Source: Candidatus Woesebacteria bacterium GW2011_GWB1_39_12
GTDB lineage: Bacteria; Patescibacteriota; Microgenomatia; UBA8517
DNA: 53,189 bases
Direction of reading: 5' to 3'
Assembly: GCA_000993405.1 (NCBI GenBank)
Contig: LBWB01000006.1
Location: forward strand, 1-53,189
The translations under genes and the position numbers were made by a program. The first letter of the stretch is position 1. Every line of letters starts with the position of its first letter. Below the pieces are notes generated by a model, which was not told the origin of the DNA, did not search any database, and saw only the letters and a program-made list of their open reading frames with translations. Below are positions 24,581 through 33,708 of the stretch, in pieces.

Positions 24581-25162
24581 CTAATATGAATAAATCTCCT
24601 CTTCTTTAAACCATAGTTTTTTCTCAAGCTCGGCTTCTTCTTTCGATCCAGAGGCATGAACAAGGTTTTGTGTAGGCCTGCGGTTAACATTTGCGTTAAA
24701 TGAAGAATCTAGTGAATAGTCTCCCCTAATTGTCCCTGGAGGTGAATCGTACGGAAAGGTGTTTCCAGCCATTTTTCTAACCAAAGCTATAGCTCCAGGG
24801 CCTTCTAAAAGCAGCGCAAAAACTGGCCCAGAAGATAAAAATTCCATATTCCATTGACGCATAAGCTTACCTATTTCCACTGGATCTTTTGTTCCTAAAC
24901 TCTCGTTAGCATCAAGTCCATATTTCTCATAATTCTCCAGTGTTTTGATGCCAACTGACTTATGGTAATCCTCATTATCTCGGTAATGCTTACCTGCTAC
25001 AGTTTTGTCAACCCAAATAAGTTTAGCAGCAGTAATCTTCAGACCAACTCTTTCGAAACGGGCTAATATCTCTCCAATTACTTTCCTTCTCACTCCGTCT
25101 GGCTTGACCAAAACCACAGTGTATTCTTCAAAATCTTTATCAATCCTTTTATTTTTCACCAT
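24581..25162 (-). CDS. ndk: Nucleoside diphosphate kinase, long form
   Basis: I take the ATG at 25162 (193 residues) because the family fold begins shortly after (EYTVVLVKPDGVRR). GEILARFERVGLKI, the glycine-rich PYDSPPGTIRGDY and the catalytic histidine at about 169 (NLVHASGS) are all present. The enzyme passes a phosphate from ATP to other NDPs through a phosphohistidine. The family is usually about 140 residues; the extra 45 come from an insert after HYRD (DYHKSVGIKTLENYEKYGLD and following) and a C-terminal extension, as seen in some archaeal and CPR proteins. Housekeeping gene, codirectional with the M16 peptidase gene. Confidence 0.93.
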   Translation of the reverse strand: MVKNKRIDKDFEEYTVVLVKPDGVRRKVIGEILARFERVGLKITAAKLIWVDKTVAGKHYRDNEDYHKSVGIKTLENYEKYGLDANESLGTKDPVEIGKLMRQWNMEFLSSGPVFALLLEGPGAIALVRKMAGNTFPYDSPPGTIRGDYSLDSSFNANVNRRPTQNLVHASGSKEEAELEKKLWFKEEEIYSY

Positions 25163-25234
25163 AATATATTTTAAAACTAATTTATTAAATTTAAAACCAT
25201 ATCTTTGTACCAATTATTGGAAATTCGAGATTTT

Positions 25235-26506
25235 TCATTCTAAGATTTTAGCAAATTTTTCCTCGTTTTTATACGGGCCAATTATGGCAAGATTTATCTT
25301 TTGCGGTTTAAATATATCTTTCGCTACCGCGACAACCTCGTCAATCGTCACTTTCTCAATTTTTTTCAAAACTTCCTCAGGAGTCTCTATAGACTTATGA
25401 AAAAGAGCTCTTTCGCCGAAAAAGTCATTAACAGCGGCAGTATCCTCAAGTGCAAGTGCCGTTCTTCCTTTTATATATTCTTTAGCTTTGCGGATCTCTT
25501 TATCTTTTATTGGGTATTTCCCTTCAGCCAATCCATAAATTTGATCAAGAGTAACTTTTATTGCCTCCTCACAATTTTTCGGATCAACTCCTTCATAAGT
25601 AGCCAAGTAACCGGTGTCGATAAAACGGGCGGCAGAAGTGTAAACCGCATATGCAAGTCCCCTCTTCCACCTAATCTCGTCAAAAAGTCTTGAACTCATA
25701 CCTTTGCCCAAAATCGTTGAAAGTACCGATTCACCATATCTGTCTTTATGCGTTCTCGAATAAGCAGGATAACCCAAAATGAAATGTGCTTGTTCCGTTT
25801 TTTTACTCACCACTTTTACTTTCATTTTGTTCTGCGACTTGGTAAATTTCTTTGCTTCCGGCTTTCTGACGAACCCAAGTCCACTGAAATATTTCCCTGC
25901 TAAGTCGACTACCTTTTTCTCGCTTATTCCTCCGGCAACGGTAATAAGCATGTTATTCGAACCATAATGATTTTGACGGTACTTAAGAAAATCTTCTCGT
26001 TTGATAATTTTTACACTTCCCTGATTTCCTGCAATGTCCCATCCCAAAGGATGTTCAGGATATATTGTCTCCTGAAAAACGTCTCCGATTTTTTCCATCG
26101 GAGTATCCTCGTGCATTGCAATTTCTTCTAAAATAGTTCCTTTTTCCTTTTCTATCTCGCGGGAATCCAAAATTGGCTTGGTAATTACTTCCGACAGAAT
26201 CTCAAAAGCTTTTTCCAAGATTCCAACCCGGACTTTGACATAAAAATTCGTCCATTCGTGGGATGTACCGGCGTTATATTCTGCTCCAAGTCCGTCTAAA
26301 AAACCCGTAACTGCAGCCGGAGATGGAAATTTTTTCGAACCTTTAAAGGCCATGTGTTCCAAAAAATGACTTATTCCCTGCAACTTTTTGTCCTCGTTCC
26401 TGCTTCCGGTTTTTACCCAAACCGTAACCGTCGCAGATTCCAACGACGGCATGGGAACAGTTAACACGCGAAGATTATTTGAAAGTGTTGTGAGTTTATA
26501 GTCCAT
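25235..26506 (-). CDS. M16-family zinc peptidase (pitrilysin/processing-peptidase type)
   Basis: A 423-residue protein with the inverted zinc motif HFLEH at residues 47-51 and a downstream Glu ligand in the EEIAMHED region near 125, the M16 signature. Two repeats of the M16 fold follow (peptidase domain to about 200, inactive-like domain beyond, with the family R/Y element RGLAYAVYTS). Bacterial homologues of this size degrade small peptides or process precursors in the cytoplasm. It is a single-chain M16B-like enzyme with no adjacent inactive partner. Divergent from the MgtE-like gene. Confidence 0.93.
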   Translation of the reverse strand: MDYKLTTLSNNLRVLTVPMPSLESATVTVWVKTGSRNEDKKLQGISHFLEHMAFKGSKKFPSPAAVTGFLDGLGAEYNAGTSHEWTNFYVKVRVGILEKAFEILSEVITKPILDSREIEKEKGTILEEIAMHEDTPMEKIGDVFQETIYPEHPLGWDIAGNQGSVKIIKREDFLKYRQNHYGSNNMLITVAGGISEKKVVDLAGKYFSGLGFVRKPEAKKFTKSQNKMKVKVVSKKTEQAHFILGYPAYSRTHKDRYGESVLSTILGKGMSSRLFDEIRWKRGLAYAVYTSAARFIDTGYLATYEGVDPKNCEEAIKVTLDQIYGLAEGKYPIKDKEIRKAKEYIKGRTALALEDTAAVNDFFGERALFHKSIETPEEVLKKIEKVTIDEVVAVAKDIFKPQKINLAIIGPYKNEEKFAKILE

Positions 26507-26580
26507 TATAAAATGCTAATTATACTTGATAATGTTAATTCATTCTAATAGTGCTATTATTTTACTAATATACTTTCTCC

Positions 26581-27555
26581 ATGACAAAGGCTAATTTATA
26601 TCCCCAACATTCCATTGGTGAACATGTTGTTCCCTTCCCTCTGACTTTCTTCAGGGACGAAACGGCGAAAGTGGTACTTTCCGAAATTACAAGGGAGGTT
26701 GGAAATTGGCCTAATACCGAAGTCATATTCGTCATAGACAAACAAAATAAACTTATCGGAAGTATTGAATTTAAAAAAATACTTTCGGCAAACCCCAATC
26801 AGATACTCGAAAAATTAATGGATAAAGATTTTACCTTCCTCACTGATCACTCACACCAAGCATCAGCCATAAAACTTGCCGTCAAAGAAGGCGTGGAGTC
26901 AATCCCTGTGGTCGATCAGGAAGAACATTTTCTTGGTATAATCGACGCCGGCCAAATTTTCAAAATCATGCACGAGGAACACGTAGAAAAATTGATGCAT
27001 TTTTCGGGAATCCTAAACAATGAGGCTTTAGTTTCCGGATATAAAGCGAGTGTCGTTGCGGTCGCAAAGTCGCGTCTTCCATGGCTATTTTTGGGACTTA
27101 TCGGCGGCTTTATTTCGACTATTTTAGTCAAAAATTTTGCACACACTCTTCAAGCCGAACTTGCTTTGGCCTTTTTTATACCTGTAATAGTCTATATGAA
27201 TGCCGCAGTCGGAGCACAAACTCAAATAGTCTATGTGCGTTATAGTGCGTTTGAAAAAATCAATTTTATTAAAGCACTTCTTTTTGAAATAAAGGTAATC
27301 ATACTTCTTGCTTTATCACTCTCACTTGCAATCTATTTATTTACTTTCGTCTGGCTTGATATGAAAATCGCAGTGATTGTTTCAGTGTCAATGTTTCTGG
27401 GCATGCTCTCATCCGCAGTCATCGGTACACTTATCCCTTGGGTTTTAGAAAGATTGGGAAAAGATCCGGCAATAGGAAGCGGGCCGTTTACGACAATCAT
27501 TCAGGATCTTTTGAGCATAGTTATCTACTTTTCAATAGCTTCAGTTCTACTATAA
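26581..27555 (+). CDS. mgtE: MgtE-like divalent cation transporter
   Basis: 324 residues: tandem CBS domains (about 15-140; VIFVIDKQNKLIGSIEF, SIPVVDQEEHFLGIIDA) followed by the five-helix MgtE membrane domain (about 170-323). The pore-region motif PVIVYMNAAVGAQTQIVYVR and the last-helix region GSGPFTTIIQDLLSIVIYF are retained. MgtE is a magnesium channel gated by the cytoplasmic domains. The N-terminal superhelical domain of full-length MgtE (about 450 residues) is missing, so gating may be simplified. It lies 6 bases before the DUF1003 gene, so they likely form one operon. A -10-like TAATAT lies nine bases before the ATG. Confidence 0.9.
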   Translation: MTKANLYPQHSIGEHVVPFPLTFFRDETAKVVLSEITREVGNWPNTEVIFVIDKQNKLIGSIEFKKILSANPNQILEKLMDKDFTFLTDHSHQASAIKLAVKEGVESIPVVDQEEHFLGIIDAGQIFKIMHEEHVEKLMHFSGILNNEALVSGYKASVVAVAKSRLPWLFLGLIGGFISTILVKNFAHTLQAELALAFFIPVIVYMNAAVGAQTQIVYVRYSAFEKINFIKALLFEIKVIILLALSLSLAIYLFTFVWLDMKIAVIVSVSMFLGMLSSAVIGTLIPWVLERLGKDPAIGSGPFTTIIQDLLSIVIYFSIASVLL

Positions 27556-27561
27556 TAAACT

Positions 27562-28152
27562 ATGACTAGTCAAACTCAGCAAATAAGTCAGCACATATTT
27601 GAAAGTTTTGAGGCTAAAGCTCTTAAAAAGCGCTCTTTGGCGGTTAGGCTTGCAGACGACCTGACTTCCTTTTTTGGTAGCATTTTATTTTTAGTAGTCA
27701 ACGCAATTGTCTTCACAGGCTGGATTTTGATTAATACCGGAAAAGTTCCCGGCATGATAATTTTTGATCCATTCCCCTTTTCAATGCTTACTACCCTGGT
27801 TTCTCTCGAAGCAATTATTCTAACAGTAATAGTTCTGATGAGCCAAACAAGACAAAGCCTGATTAGTTCTTTAAGAGAAGAAGTCGATATCCAAGTTAAT
27901 CTGATTGCCGAAAAAGAAATTAAAAAGGTTCTTAAGCTTCTAAGTGAACTTCTGAAGGCGAAGGGAATAAAAGTGGAAGATTCCGAGCTTGAAGACATGC
28001 TCAAGGAAATCGACGCAAGTTATATCGAAAGAAAGCTAGTTGAACAGCTTACAGCAAAACCGGCTAATTTAGTTGAAAAAGTTGCTCAACCGATAATCAA
28101 AGCCGGAGAAGAATTTGGCAAAGAAGTCGAAAAAACAATTTCCCCAAAGTGA
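27562..28152 (+). CDS. DUF1003 membrane protein
   Basis: 196 residues. Residues about 20-110 match the DUF1003 family: LADDLTSFFGSILFLVVNAI is the first membrane helix, FDPFPFSMLTTLVSLEAIILT the second, then SQTRQS. The C-terminal 85 residues are charged and helical. DUF1003 proteins are inner-membrane proteins of unknown function, often near CBS or cation transport genes; here the gene follows the MgtE-like gene by six bases, which suggests a shared role in cation homeostasis. Confidence 0.88.
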   Translation: MTSQTQQISQHIFESFEAKALKKRSLAVRLADDLTSFFGSILFLVVNAIVFTGWILINTGKVPGMIIFDPFPFSMLTTLVSLEAIILTVIVLMSQTRQSLISSLREEVDIQVNLIAEKEIKKVLKLLSELLKAKGIKVEDSELEDMLKEIDASYIERKLVEQLTAKPANLVEKVAQPIIKAGEEFGKEVEKTISPK

Positions 28153-28207
28153 ATTGAACTCAATAAGTTCCTTCAATATCCTATAACTTTATTATCTGGA
28201 AATTCAA

Positions 28208-28216
28208 TGGTAAAAT
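28208..28216 (+). promoter_or_regulatory. Extended -10 promoter close to the start of the lipoprotein gene
   Basis: TGGTAAAAT lies nine bases before the ATG at 28226, so the transcript would start within two or three bases of the start codon. Identical to the element at 8506. Confidence 0.5.
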
Positions 28217-28225
28217 ATCTCAATT

Positions 28226-30376
28226 ATGAATCAACAAGAGATGACCGAACGCAGGCGAGGTTTAAAAATGATTTCTCTAGGTTTTGGAGCGCTCGCAATC
28301 CCTCCACTTCTGCAATCATGTGCGGCAGGACCAGAATACCAACCACTTCCTAATTTGAGAACCAATCCTATGATATATTACAATGGCGCTCCAATTTTAG
28401 AAGTCTCTTCAATCCAAAAAGAAAAGACCTTAAATCATCTACAAACTGTCAAAGACTGGTTAGGACACCTAAGAGATAATCCCGAGATACTTTCCGCTCT
28501 AGATGAAAAAAAGGTTGGTTCTATAGGAAAAGTATATCTAAACTCAGGAGTCGAAGTCCAAACTTTCGATGAAGGAGATGAACTTTTAAGCATTATTAAA
28601 ATTCCCAGAGTTGAAAACCCAGAAGCTGAAAAAGTAAGGAGATCTGGACAAAATGCGCTTTTTATAATTAAGGGCGGTGACACTTTGTATCTTCCTTACG
28701 ATAAGGCAGAATTTAATGACGGCTCCATAGAATTATCGGTTAATCCAAAAAAGGGTGAAGTCTATAAAACAGTAATCAATAACTATAAGCCTGAAGCACT
28801 TGGGGAGGATTTAGCTCCACAAATTGAAAAGGTTGTGATTGTTGAAAATTACAATTGGCAGACTAATGAATTTGAACCTTTAGAATTGCCTGCTTCATAT
28901 CGAGTCATAAAAGAATGCCAGACTTTTGAAGAAAGTATCAAATCTAAAAGCCCGCAACCAACTCCTGATGAAATTACTAGTGCAGTTCAAGAATGGTTTA
29001 AAAATATTGTCCTTCCCTCATCCCTACCCGAAAAAGCTTACATCCAAGCTGTCAAAGCCCTCGCAATTTATGCTTCGGGTTATTATCCTTCTTTAAATTT
29101 GCCAGACGAACTCGCAACTGCAGTCGTTGTACCAAAGACAAACGATAAAAAAGTCAGAGACTTTATAAATGATTTTATTGAAAATGTTGAACAATCTCTT
29201 ATCGATGTACCGCAAATACCTTTGGTTATAGGATTTGAAGATGCAACAACTTTCGTACAGACGGAAAAGGATGGATCAGAAACAAGAACCCCAAAAAGAC
29301 AAATAAGAGTAATCGGCTTTTATCCTGACGGTAGACAAATTGAATTTTGGAATACCGGATTTCAAGATAATCAGCTTCACAGACCTATAACTCAAGGTGA
29401 GAAACAAGGAGAGGTTGGCAATATGCAACTTTCATTATTATCCTTAGGTATTTACCCATACGCCGAAAATTATATATCCGCAGTTCTCGCGGATAACACA
29501 GGGCCTGGCAAAGAGAGAAAGCCAATTGGGAATATTACAAATATGTGGTTGATTAACCCAGAGTTTTATTGGAATCCAGATAGAAAGCGAGTTGAGGCTG
29601 GAGTTCCCCTAACTGCATGGGAAACAACCCATCCGGCTTATGATAGAAATCAACTGCCCGGTGCAGTTAATTCCCAAGCGTCAATCAGCAAAGATGTTTC
29701 AGGAAAGGTTCTTTTGGAAAACGAAGTTTCTGCAAGCACACTTGGGTACGCTTACGAAGAACAAGAAACCAAGGCAGGCACTCTTAATAATGTTACTGCA
29801 TCCTGCAATTTAGCATCTCAACAAGGAGCAAGATATGTAAGCATGTATGGAGTATTGCCTGTAAATTTAGATGTTATAAGACTGACTCAGGGTTTCGTGA
29901 CTGTTTCAAGTCCAGACATCTGGAAATATAATGCTACTAACGAAGGAAATTTAAAAGCACTGGACGGCAAGCCACCAAAAGATTGGGCTTTTGTTATTAA
30001 TCCAACAGACGTTTATCAAATTGATACTGGAAAGCAAATTGATGTCACATCTGTGCTTGGTGAACTTATACCCGGAGATTGCGTCTCATTCCAACCCGGC
30101 GGCAAGCAGCTAGATGCAAGCCCCACTGAGAAAAACGCCTATATCTTAATAGGATCTGTTACTGAAACTGAAAAAAAAGCTAGTCCAGGATCAGATATTC
30201 AAGGAGCAGCAATCAAACTTGAAGACATTAACAATCTCCAACCTTTCTTTGGGGGTCTGTTTGGAAAAGGTATACGTGATATTCGAGATTTGACAATTAA
30301 CACAAACATCATCTTTGATCGAAGTAAACCGAGAACCTGGATAATCCAAGCACTCTTAATGGCTGCCATAAAATAA
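28226..30376 (+). CDS. Putative lipoprotein of 716 residues, unknown function
   Basis: The N-terminus has three arginines at 9-11 and a hydrophobic stretch ending in PLLQSC with Cys32, a lipobox (also Tat-like). The mature protein is large and soluble. Residues about 230-330 are helical (a region spanning PTPDEITSAVQEWFKNIV); residues 335-560 are beta-rich with YPDGRQIEFW; the C-terminal 150 residues include GDCVSFQPGG. I recognise no enzyme family. It shares architecture, but no evident sequence, with the 728-residue protein at 1946. Stand-alone, with its own extended -10 element and a nearly leaderless start. Confidence 0.8.
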   Translation: MNQQEMTERRRGLKMISLGFGALAIPPLLQSCAAGPEYQPLPNLRTNPMIYYNGAPILEVSSIQKEKTLNHLQTVKDWLGHLRDNPEILSALDEKKVGSIGKVYLNSGVEVQTFDEGDELLSIIKIPRVENPEAEKVRRSGQNALFIIKGGDTLYLPYDKAEFNDGSIELSVNPKKGEVYKTVINNYKPEALGEDLAPQIEKVVIVENYNWQTNEFEPLELPASYRVIKECQTFEESIKSKSPQPTPDEITSAVQEWFKNIVLPSSLPEKAYIQAVKALAIYASGYYPSLNLPDELATAVVVPKTNDKKVRDFINDFIENVEQSLIDVPQIPLVIGFEDATTFVQTEKDGSETRTPKRQIRVIGFYPDGRQIEFWNTGFQDNQLHRPITQGEKQGEVGNMQLSLLSLGIYPYAENYISAVLADNTGPGKERKPIGNITNMWLINPEFYWNPDRKRVEAGVPLTAWETTHPAYDRNQLPGAVNSQASISKDVSGKVLLENEVSASTLGYAYEEQETKAGTLNNVTASCNLASQQGARYVSMYGVLPVNLDVIRLTQGFVTVSSPDIWKYNATNEGNLKALDGKPPKDWAFVINPTDVYQIDTGKQIDVTSVLGELIPGDCVSFQPGGKQLDASPTEKNAYILIGSVTETEKKASPGSDIQGAAIKLEDINNLQPFFGGLFGKGIRDIRDLTINTNIIFDRSKPRTWIIQALLMAAIK

Positions 30377-30432
30377 ACAAAGACTACACGGTGATAGATT
30401 AAGTAGGGCGTCTTGAGGAATTTGAACCAAAG

Positions 30433-30513
30433 TCACATCCGTTCCGGGGCTTCTATTCCGAGAATATTCAGGCCGGTTTTAAGAATTTGACAATCCAACT
30501 TTATCACAACTTC
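30433..30513 (-). pseudogene. argS: Remnant of a second argS 3' end
   Basis: The minus-strand frame reads IKLDCQILKTGLNILGI then EAPERM and TGA at 30433, the typical C-terminus of arginyl-tRNA synthetase. It is closely similar to the end of the intact gene (GQILKTGLYLLGIKVPEKM). It overlaps the last codons of the gene at 30504 in another frame. Only about 26 codons remain. Confidence 0.88.
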
Positions 30514-31064
30514 TTAAATTCCCTGACTTCAATAAACCAACTACCCATCAGCCCTTCATCTTCTTTTAACATGCCTTTTATAAAATAAGCTTTATTTTTT
30601 TCAAAGCCTGCGCATATTTCTAATCCATCCGCTCTTGGATATCGGCATTGAATCTCTTTTCCTTCTTTTTTAAGAAGCAGATCTTCTCTACTGTCTTTCT
30701 CAAAACTATGCAGTTCAACGCGCGCAGCACACCCTCCCACCCCACATCCTTCCGGTGCACCCCAGACTATAAAGTATGCCTTGCCTGATAGGTAAAGTGT
30801 TTCCCCTTTTAATTTATCTAAATCTTTATTTACCTGTTCAACAGTCAACAACTTTTTACCTTCCCTAACTATTCCCTTGAACTTAGCAAAATTCTCGTCT
30901 GCTTCGCGACGTGCTACTTTTTCAATTTTTCCGGAATTCTTCCACTCAACCAACTGCTCAAAGACATAACAATCGCTTAAAATAAACCTGCAAAAAGATA
31001 AAAAAACAGACACAAAAATAGCAATTGTTGATAAAATAACCAATAGTGTTTTGATTATTCTCAT
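30504..31064 (-). CDS. Membrane-anchored small protein, unknown
   Basis: 186 residues. Residues 5-27 form one membrane segment, and the rest is an extracytoplasmic domain of about 155 residues with paired cysteines (CGVGGC, and later CRYP and EICAG). No family is recognised. It lies between the intact argS and a decayed argS 3' end, so it probably arrived with a recombination event at argS. Its last codons overlap that remnant. Confidence 0.7.
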   Translation of the reverse strand: MRIIKTLLVILSTIAIFVSVFLSFCRFILSDCYVFEQLVEWKNSGKIEKVARREADENFAKFKGIVREGKKLLTVEQVNKDLDKLKGETLYLSGKAYFIVWGAPEGCGVGGCAARVELHSFEKDSREDLLLKKEGKEIQCRYPRADGLEICAGFEKNKAYFIKGMLKEDEGLMGSWFIEVREFKKL

Positions 31065-31151
31065 AATATGACATTATCAGATATATCTAATCTGGATAAG
31101 CTTACTTATAATAATGCAGATCAAACTTATCAATAAATCCGAGATAGCAAA

Positions 31152-33074
31152 TTACATCTTCTCAGGAACTTTTATTCCCAACAAATAAAGGCCGGTTTTC
31201 AGAATTTGGCCGGTGGCGGAAGTGAGAGTAAGACGAAAGGAAGTGGTCGGTGATCGGTGTTCAGTGTACGGTGTATTTTTCTTACCACTGTCCACATTTT
31301 CCAAAATCCTGTGTTTCTGGTAAAAAAGATTATACTTTTGTGCCAAGTCGTAAAGATAATTGCACAGTAAATTCGGTGAGTAATTCCTTACCGCTTCCTC
31401 AATAATTTCTGGAAAATGGATAAAAGTGCGAAGAAGTAGTTCTTCTTCTACGTTTAATTGCAGGGTCGTACCCTTCAAGTCTTTTACCTCTTGCCTTTTA
31501 CCTCTTGCCTTTCGCAAGACACTCTGTGTCCTAGCATAAGTGTATTGTAAATACGGGCCAGAGTTTCCTTCCAAAGAAATCGACTCGTTCATATCATAAT
31601 ATATCGTCGTCTCGCGACTTACTTTTAAAAGGCTATATTTAATCGCCGCTAAGGCTATCTGCTTAACAAGGTCTGAATTTTCTTTATCTGACAATCTGGC
31701 TCTTAATTTCTGATTAGATGACTTGATAATCTCTCTTGTTTTTCCTTCAAGCTGGTCCAAAATTTCATCTGCCATGACAACCGAACCCTCCCGAGTAGCC
31801 ATCTTTCCTCCGCCTTTGAAATTAATAAGAGCGTAGGATAGATGAAAAAACTGCTCTCTTTTACCCAATTCCAGTTGTTCACAAACAGCAAACATCTGTT
31901 TGAAATAAAGGCTTTGCTCCAACCCTATTGTCCAAATGTAAAGATCTGCCTTGAACTTTTCGATTTTTTTACTTGTGAGGTTTAGATCGAATACCATATA
32001 GGTCGAAGTTCCATCGGATTTGATAACCACAGTATCGGCAAGATTGTATTTTTTCAAATTTGTGACAATTGCACCTTTGCTTCTTTGAAACACTCCCTTT
32101 TTGAGTCCTGTCTCAACAAATTCCTTTCCACCTTTATAAAGTTCGCTTTCGTACCAAACCTGATCGTGCACACTCCCGATTCTTTTATAAGTTTCGTCAT
32201 AGCCTTTTTCAGACCAAGCAAGGATTACCTTCCAAACATGCCAAACGTCTTTATCTTCTTCCTCCCAGGCTTTCAAAATTTCTTTAACCTGTTTCTCGAC
32301 TTCCTTGCTTAATTTGAACGCTTTTGACCCTAGAACATACCAAATCAAATTTGCATGATCAGGTTTTAAACTCAGATCTTCCGGAACTAACCAACCCGAT
32401 TTATCTTGAATCCAAAGATTTAAGCTTTCTCGCCAACCCGATTTTGCGATAACAGATTCTATGCTATTTTGCGAAATTTCTTTGTAATTTAGTAGCTCGT
32501 CTATCTTTATTCCAGATTTCTTTGAAGCGAAATTAAGATATCCCCAAATCGACCTACAGATATGAATTCCCCTATCGTTGACAATTGCGTCTCTTAAAAC
32601 TCTTGCTCCTGAAAACTCCAAAAGATTTGAAATCGACATTCCAAGAAAGTTATTTCGAAGGTGTCCGAGCATAATGGTTGTCTGAGGATTCGGACTCGTA
32701 TGCTCAAGAACTATCTCTTTTCCCCCATAAATATCACTTTTGCCATAATTTTCTTTTTTGCTATCAATTTGCATCAAACCATCAATTAATACCTCTTTTT
32801 TCAGCCAGAAATTGATAAATCCGGGTCCGGCAACCTCGATTTTGTCTATATACTTCGTCAGTTCCTTATCGGCTTTTAATTTATTTACGATCTCTACCGC
32901 CACCTGCATGGGGTTTTCTCCCTTTGTTCTTTGTTCTTTGTTCTTTGTTCTTGCAAATAATTGCATGGCAATATTTGCAGAGTAATCTCCAAACTCTTCA
33001 TTCTCGGGAGACTCCAGATGAATCTCTTTCTGCCCGGTAACTTTTTTTAATGTTTTAATGATCTGATCTTTCAT
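31152..33074 (-). CDS. argS: Arginyl-tRNA synthetase
   Basis: 640 residues. SPNPQTTIMLGHLRNN carries the HIGH-type motif, GGKMATREGSVVMADEIL the class Ia KMS-loop region, and the C-terminus is the DALR anticodon-binding domain. It charges tRNA-Arg, including the unusual Arg(CCU) genes of this window. The N-terminal tRNA-D-loop domain is present. Three stretches look inserted and are coded by heptamer repeats: RTKNKEQRTKGE near 45-56, ARGKRQEVKDLKG near 519-531, and KKNTPYTEHRSPTTS near 598-612. A decayed second argS 3' end lies at 30433. Confidence 0.95.
   Translation of the reverse strand: MKDQIIKTLKKVTGQKEIHLESPENEEFGDYSANIAMQLFARTKNKEQRTKGENPMQVAVEIVNKLKADKELTKYIDKIEVAGPGFINFWLKKEVLIDGLMQIDSKKENYGKSDIYGGKEIVLEHTSPNPQTTIMLGHLRNNFLGMSISNLLEFSGARVLRDAIVNDRGIHICRSIWGYLNFASKKSGIKIDELLNYKEISQNSIESVIAKSGWRESLNLWIQDKSGWLVPEDLSLKPDHANLIWYVLGSKAFKLSKEVEKQVKEILKAWEEEDKDVWHVWKVILAWSEKGYDETYKRIGSVHDQVWYESELYKGGKEFVETGLKKGVFQRSKGAIVTNLKKYNLADTVVIKSDGTSTYMVFDLNLTSKKIEKFKADLYIWTIGLEQSLYFKQMFAVCEQLELGKREQFFHLSYALINFKGGGKMATREGSVVMADEILDQLEGKTREIIKSSNQKLRARLSDKENSDLVKQIALAAIKYSLLKVSRETTIYYDMNESISLEGNSGPYLQYTYARTQSVLRKARGKRQEVKDLKGTTLQLNVEEELLLRTFIHFPEIIEEAVRNYSPNLLCNYLYDLAQKYNLFYQKHRILENVDSGKKNTPYTEHRSPTTSFRLTLTSATGQILKTGLYLLGIKVPEKM
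31242..31276 (-). repeat. Heptamer tract in argS (C-terminal)
   Basis: Units like GATCGGT, GTTCAGT and GTACGGT repeat every seven bases, coding for a stretch within KKNTPYTEHRSPTTS in the anticodon-binding domain. Confidence 0.7.
31482..31513 (-). repeat. Two 14-base copies (paired heptamers) in argS
   Basis: CTTTTACCTCTTGC occurs twice in tandem, coding for part of RGKRQEVKDLKG. Confidence 0.75.
32931..32954 (-). repeat. TTTGTTC heptamer tract in argS (N-terminal)
   Basis: About three and a half perfect copies of TTTGTTC, coding for TKNKEQRTK in the N-terminal domain. Confidence 0.85.
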
Positions 33075-33108
33075 ATAAATTTTATAACACTTATAATTAT
33101 TATAACGA

Positions 33109-33660
33109 TTATAAACTTTTCCGATACTCTAACCTCTTTTTAAAAAGGTTTTCTCGGAATCCTCCCTCTTTAACAAATTTCTCTTCCAACCAACGGAGTT
33201 TTTGATCAAGAAGTTGGTTTGTTTGATTAATAAGACAAACCATACAGTTGGCAGCTTCTTCAGGACCGGAAATATAAACTTTATAATTTTTATAACTGTT
33301 ATAATCGTTATACACAAGCCGCCTAACGGCTTGTGCTTTTGAGGAATCGGGCTTCCACAAAGGAAGCCCTCTTTGTCTTAAAAAATCCTGGTAATCGTTA
33401 AGAAGCTCTTCTAAACTTCCCCTGCTAACTCCCAAAAGCTTAAGTTTCCCCTCTATACTTTTTTGCAAGTATCCTTCTGCGATATTTTGTTTTCCACTCC
33501 TTCCAGACTGAACCATCTGGTCATGGGTGCGGGATCTTTTATCAACGTACCGATCACAAAATTCAACCGTAAAGTCATAAATTATTTCAGACTGGACATA
33601 AAAAGGGAGGGATTTATATCCTTTATTTTCTTTATAACCTTTATAATCTAATATAACCAT
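33109..33660 (-). CDS. Four-helix bundle suffix-type protein
   Basis: I start at the ATG at 33660 (MVILDYKGYKENKGYK). GYKSLPFYVQSEIIYDFTV, SRTHDQMVQSGRSGKQNIAEGY and SLEELLNDYQDFLRQRGL are typical of the family that resembles proteins found within 23S rRNA intervening sequences. It is free-standing here. Function is unknown; such proteins are small helical bundles that may bind nucleic acid or protein. Two hairpins (33313-33369) and runs of TTATAA-like repeats at both ends and in the middle give unusual Tyr/Lys/Asn-rich peptide (YNDYNSYKNYK). It lies 34 bases upstream of argS. Confidence 0.85.
   Translation of the reverse strand: MVILDYKGYKENKGYKSLPFYVQSEIIYDFTVEFCDRYVDKRSRTHDQMVQSGRSGKQNIAEGYLQKSIEGKLKLLGVSRGSLEELLNDYQDFLRQRGLPLWKPDSSKAQAVRRLVYNDYNSYKNYKVYISGPEEAANCMVCLINQTNQLLDQKLRWLEEKFVKEGGFRENLFKKRLEYRKSL
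33313..33369. repeat. Tandem hairpins inside the four-helix gene
   Basis: CACAAGCCG-CCTAA-CGGCTTGTG (33313-33335) and GGGCTTCC-ACAAA-GGAAGCCC (33349-33369) are both perfect. They are in frame, code for a non-conserved stretch, and adjoin TTATAA-type repeats. Confidence 0.75.
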
Positions 33661-33708
33661 TATTATCTTTATTTTACCAGACTTGACAGCTAATATTACA
33701 ATCAAGAC

